Notes under the pieces: model-generated
Databases searched by the model: none
What the model was told of the DNA's origin: nothing
Seen by the model: the letters and a program-made list of their open reading frames with translations, nothing else
NCBI GenBank assembly: GCA_001689495.1
Contig: LUJS01000029.1
Span: 1-16,911 of the forward strand
DNA length: 16,911 nucleotides
Origin: Bacteroidales bacterium M8
GTDB taxonomy: Bacteria > Bacteroidota > Bacteroidia > Bacteroidales > Muribaculaceae
Direction: 5' to 3'
Translations under genes and position numbers: made by a program
Shown here: piece by piece, positions 14,908 through 16,911 of the stretch
Position numbering within the stretch: the stretch's first letter is position 1
Layout of the letters: the number at the start of each line of letters is the position of its first letter

Positions 14908-15170
14908 TTGCAACCGCCCTCTCCCACCGGCATCAAGTTCAGGGAAAAGCGCTCCCGCCTCTCGCGTCCTTGCAACCGCTCCGCCTTGCGCTCCCGCCCC
15001 ACCGGCATCTACTGTTGCTTCTGTTCAAGTTCAGGGAGCAGCGCTCCCGACCCTCGCGTCCATGCCACCTCCCCGCCTTGCGCTCACGCACCGCCGGCAT
15101 CTACTGTTGCTTCTGTCCAAGTTCAGGGAGCTGCGCTCCCGGCTCTCGCATACCACTGCCCCGCCTTGCG
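14908..15170. repeat. 92-bp tandem repeat array with hairpin core
   Basis: The phrase CAAGTTCAGGGA recurs at 14934, 15026 and 15118, exactly 92 bp apart. Copies 1 (14934-15025) and 2 (15026-15117) differ at about a dozen positions. Copy 3 matches for about 53 bp to 15170 and is then replaced by other sequence. A shortened unit precedes copy 1 (14908-14933, GCAACCG...CACCGGCAT). Each unit carries GGGAGC-nnn-GCTCCC, a 6-bp hairpin (intact in copies 2 and 3, broken in copy 1). The period is not a multiple of 3 and no frame looks like a protein, so I take the region as non-coding. With the terminator and flanks it fills the gap from 14850 to the IS element. Confidence 0.85.
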
Positions 15171-15193
15171 TGGGGCTCGGAAAAGCAGCCCCG

Positions 15194-15203
15194 AGGTCTT
15201 GCC
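15194..15203. repeat. Target site duplication, left copy
   Basis: AGGTCTTGCC immediately left of the IS end. The same 10 bases lie immediately right of the other end (16742-16751). Together with the terminal repeats this fixes the element's borders. Confidence 0.9.
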
Positions 15204-15221
15204 CAATGCAGTTAAGATAAG
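15204..15221. repeat. IS left terminal inverted repeat
   Basis: CAATGCAGTTAAGATAAG; it matches the reverse complement of 16724-16741 except for one base (G versus A at position 13). Confidence 0.9.
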
Positions 15222-15223
15222 GT

Positions 15224-16654
15224 TCACATCACTCTTGCGTAATTCGTGTAAGTTGCATATTTTCCATGAGATTTATAGGCTCTGAAGACCCTTCTGTTGT
15301 GGCTATTCTTATGTACCGGTTCATAATATCGACATATTTCCCTTATGTACCGGACAATTAGCGCGTGTAGCTTTATGCTGTCTGTCACAATCTTTACGAA
15401 AAGCTGCTTCAAGTAGCACAGAGCCATGTTCATATTCAATTTGTAACGGCGTATTACTTTCACACTTGATCTGAGAGGCTTCTTGTTTGAGACTGTCTGC
15501 CTCTTGTTTGAGACTGTCCGCCTCTTGCTTCTGACTTTCAATCTCTTATTTGCCACCATCATTGCCATTGAGCAGATGTTGTAGGAAATTATTTTGCAGT
15601 ATATGTCCTGCAGTATGGCGTTCTTTGAATACCCGGAGAGAATTTCAATCTGAAATTCGTTCTTTTCTATCCCGATGGCGGTTTCAATTTCCCACCGGCG
15701 CCCATACAGTCGGTATGCCTGTGCGGCGGACAGCTTGATCCCGAACAGGCTGGAGCAGATTACTTCGTATTCTCCGTCGGATAACTTTGATTTGGAGAGG
15801 TGTACAAAAACCGGCCGTCTTTTGTCGGGAGTGATGCCGTTCTTGTCGTAGCGCTCCCTGCCCTTGGTATACCATGAAACCGAGGACATGGAAATCAGTA
15901 CATCCTGGCTGCTCAGCCGGTTGTTCCAGAAATTGTCGATTGCCTTGGATTGTCCACGTCTGCATCGCATGATGTAGCATATCCCCATGTTTTGTAACAC
16001 GGTCAGGAACCAGCTGGAAATGAAAGCCCTGTCAAATATGAATATGGCGTTATTTCTGATATAATCCGGCAGGCTCATGATAGTCTCGTATGCCATCTCT
16101 GCTTCGTAACTTCCATATTTGTCCAGCCTTATCTCTATAATCTGGTGGTTCAAAACGTCATAGAGCACTATGGCGCGTGCCATCGGCACACGCAGGGATT
16201 TGTCCGGCTCCCATGTGGAATATCCGTAGAGGGCTTCGAATCGCTCTCCCCTCGGCATAGTCAGAGTCGTTCCGTCTACAGCGACTATGAATTTGCCTTT
16301 CCATTTTCTTGGCATGGACGTCATGTAGTAATGGTCAAGTAATACGCTGTTGATAAATGGGAAGAGTTTGTAGGACACAAGCTTCCTTTTCATCGAGAAC
16401 GCACTCTTGCTAGGCACCTCCATCTCTATTCCGCCATAAAAATAGGTAAGCTCGCTCTGACAGCTTCCGGCGCGGGGCATCATCATGAACATCAGCAGGC
16501 GAGACAACGAAAGTTTCGTCTCTCTTACGAACATTTTTGAGACATCTCCGTGCTGTTTCGATCCAATGAGATATTTTTCAATCAAATTGCGGTTGCCGGC
16601 CAAATCAACAATCATGCCATTTAAGGCGTTGTAAATATACTCTAATTCTCTCAT
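15224..16654 (-). CDS. IS4-family transposase (DDE)
   Basis: Transposase of 476 residues with an RNase H-like catalytic core. The first aspartate is Asp127 in VAVDGTTL, the second Asp208 in IFIFDRAFIS, and the glutamate Glu324 lies in the IS4 signature Y-(2)-R-(3)-E-(6)-K (Tyr317, Arg320, Glu324, Lys331). A beta-strand-rich insertion sits between Asp208 and Glu324, as in the Tn5/IS4 type. After the core, residues 370-400 are very basic and carry a 7-residue repeat (TVSNKR, TVSNKK) encoded by a 21-bp tandem repeat. The ATG (16652-16654) lies inside the inverted repeat 16652-16705. The frame is intact and spans almost the whole element, so the protein is probably functional. Confidence 0.95.
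   Translation of the reverse strand: MRELEYIYNALNGMIVDLAGNRNLIEKYLIGSKQHGDVSKMFVRETKLSLSRLLMFMMMPRAGSCQSELTYFYGGIEMEVPSKSAFSMKRKLVSYKLFPFINSVLLDHYYMTSMPRKWKGKFIVAVDGTTLTMPRGERFEALYGYSTWEPDKSLRVPMARAIVLYDVLNHQIIEIRLDKYGSYEAEMAYETIMSLPDYIRNNAIFIFDRAFISSWFLTVLQNMGICYIMRCRRGQSKAIDNFWNNRLSSQDVLISMSSVSWYTKGRERYDKNGITPDKRRPVFVHLSKSKLSDGEYEVICSSLFGIKLSAAQAYRLYGRRWEIETAIGIEKNEFQIEILSGYSKNAILQDIYCKIISYNICSMAMMVANKRLKVRSKRRTVSNKRQTVSNKKPLRSSVKVIRRYKLNMNMALCYLKQLFVKIVTDSIKLHALIVRYIREICRYYEPVHKNSHNRRVFRAYKSHGKYATYTNYARVM
15478..15540. repeat. 21-bp in-frame tandem repeat within the transposase
   Basis: TCTTGTTTGAGACTGTC recurs at 15481 and 15502 (period 21), with a weaker third copy after it (CTCTTGCTTCTGACTTTC). 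It encodes a basic 7-residue repeat near residues 373-392 and keeps the reading frame. Confidence 0.8.
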
Positions 16655-16705
16655 AGCGTTGCCGTTTTAAATGTAGTCTTTTTAATATTAAGCGGTAACG
16701 CTATG
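16652..16705 (-). promoter_or_regulatory. Inverted repeat hiding the transposase start codon
   Basis: CATAGCGTTGCCG (16652-16664) and CGGTAACGCTATG (16693-16705) pair over 13 positions with one mismatch. In RNA entering from outside the element, the transposase AUG is in the 3' arm of this stem. A TAnnTTT-like box (TACATTTA, minus strand, 16667-16674) within the loop could start a shorter RNA that lacks the 5' arm. This resembles the protection of IS10 and similar elements against outside transcription. Confidence 0.6.
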
Positions 16706-16723
16706 TTTTTGTTGGTTTTATAG

Positions 16724-16741
16724 CTTATTTTAACTGCATTG
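16724..16741. repeat. IS right terminal inverted repeat
   Basis: CTTATTTTAACTGCATTG, the reverse complement of the left end except one base. Confidence 0.9.
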
Positions 16742-16751
16742 AGGTCTTGCC
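16742..16751. repeat. Target site duplication, right copy
   Basis: AGGTCTTGCC, identical to 15194-15203, followed by TCGGGG, which completes the second arm of the split hairpin. Confidence 0.9.
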
Positions 16752-16845
16752 TCGGGGTCACGGCAATTCCAAATCAATCCGCCCCCCCCTTTCGGGGCCG
16801 GGGAATGTCTGCCCCTCTGGCGAAGGAAAGATAAAGTGGCCGTAT

Positions 16846-16882
16846 AAAAAAAGAGCCGGTTCTCGGTTGAGAATCGGCTCTT
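16846..16882 (-). terminator. rRNA operon terminator
   Basis: On the minus strand AAGAGCCGATTCTC (16869-16882) and GAGAACCGGCTCTT (16851-16864) form a 14-bp stem with one mismatch and a 4-nt loop, followed by a run of seven T (16846-16852). It lies a few bases past the 5S rRNA 3' end and is directed leftward, toward the IS element. Confidence 0.88.
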
Positions 16883-16890
16883 GAGGTTAA

Positions 16891-16911
16891 GGGGCGGTTA
16901 TCTACTTTCCC
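16891..16911 (-). rRNA. 5S rRNA, 3' end only (runs off the window)
   Basis: The minus strand begins GGGAAAGTAGATAACCGCC, which matches the conserved 3' end of bacterial 5S rRNA (GGGAGAGTAGGTAACCGCC type), followed directly by a strong terminator. An rRNA operon reading leftward should lie beyond the window. Only about 21 bases are visible, so the call rests on this short match and the context. Confidence 0.72.

Larger units (their letters stand above)
15204..16741 (-). mobile_element. Complete IS4-family insertion sequence, 1538 bp
   Basis: The element is bounded by inverted repeats CAATGCAGTTAAgATAAG (15204-15221) and its complement at 16724-16741, 17 of 18 bases matching, with a 10-bp target duplication AGGTCTTGCC on both sides. 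IS4-family elements commonly duplicate about 9-13 bp. It holds one uninterrupted transposase gene whose stop lies 3 bp inside the left repeat, and a 13-bp inverted repeat over the transposase start. All parts are intact, so it may be active or recently moved. It appears poorer in GC than the flanking DNA. It has split a palindrome of the ancestral sequence. Confidence 0.93.

Noticed and set aside
14908..15170. CRISPR array
   Set aside because: The 92-bp units are contiguous without unique spacers, and there are no cas genes.
14900..15285. Open frames of about 80-125 codons across the tandem repeat region
   Set aside because: Several frames are open at once in C-rich repeats, the 92-bp period shifts the frame with each copy, and the translations resemble no protein.

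Overview
The window looks like a chromosome segment of a Bacteroidales bacterium. I infer a moderately GC-rich member of the Muribaculaceae or a relative, but the family level is a guess. The reasons are the repeated TAnnTTTG promoter elements (the Bacteroidetes -7 box), the rpmB-rpmG-DUF4295 ribosomal cluster, an M56 peptidase fused to a TonB C-terminal domain, and a YbiT-like ABC-F protein of Bacteroidetes type. Most genes lie on the minus strand; only blaI, the M56 gene and one predicted small RNA are on the plus strand.

Layout from left to right: the 5' part of infC (1-290, -) follows thrS (332-2275, -). Next are a membrane acyltransferase (2356-3348, -), a strong 14-bp inverted repeat, an ABC-F ATPase (3441-5054, -), and a two-gene surface-polysaccharide unit made of a GT4-like glycosyltransferase and a Wzx-like flippase that overlap by 4 bp (5124-7639, -). 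After a hairpin come the genes for a 49-residue DUF4295-type protein, L33 and L28 (7883-8502, -), with a structured leader of about 125 nt. A secreted pectinesterase-like protein (8716-10200, -), cinA (10235-11488, -) and tsaD (11513-12532, -) form a tightly spaced series. The 444-bp gap that follows holds the tsaD promoter, a row of four 11-bp Pho-box-like units with a promoter and a terminated RNA of about 160 nt, and the promoter and palindromic operator of blaI. The blaI-M56 pair (12977-14849, +) ends in a terminator. A 92-bp tandem repeat array follows, then a complete 1538-bp IS4-family element (15204-16741) with 18-bp inverted repeats and a 10-bp target duplication. The window ends in the terminator and 3' end of a 5S rRNA gene on the minus strand, so an rRNA operon probably lies just outside.

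How the parts work together: thrS/infC, rpmB/rpmG/DUF4295, cinA, tsaD and the rRNA are translation and housekeeping genes. The acyltransferase, glycosyltransferase, flippase and pectinesterase are envelope or glycan genes placed between them. blaI and the M56 gene form a signal-responsive repressor/protease pair. I see no defence system, CRISPR array or other clear new multi-gene system. The least explained signals are the putative PhoB-controlled small RNA, the tandem repeat array, and the regulatory design and target site of the IS element.
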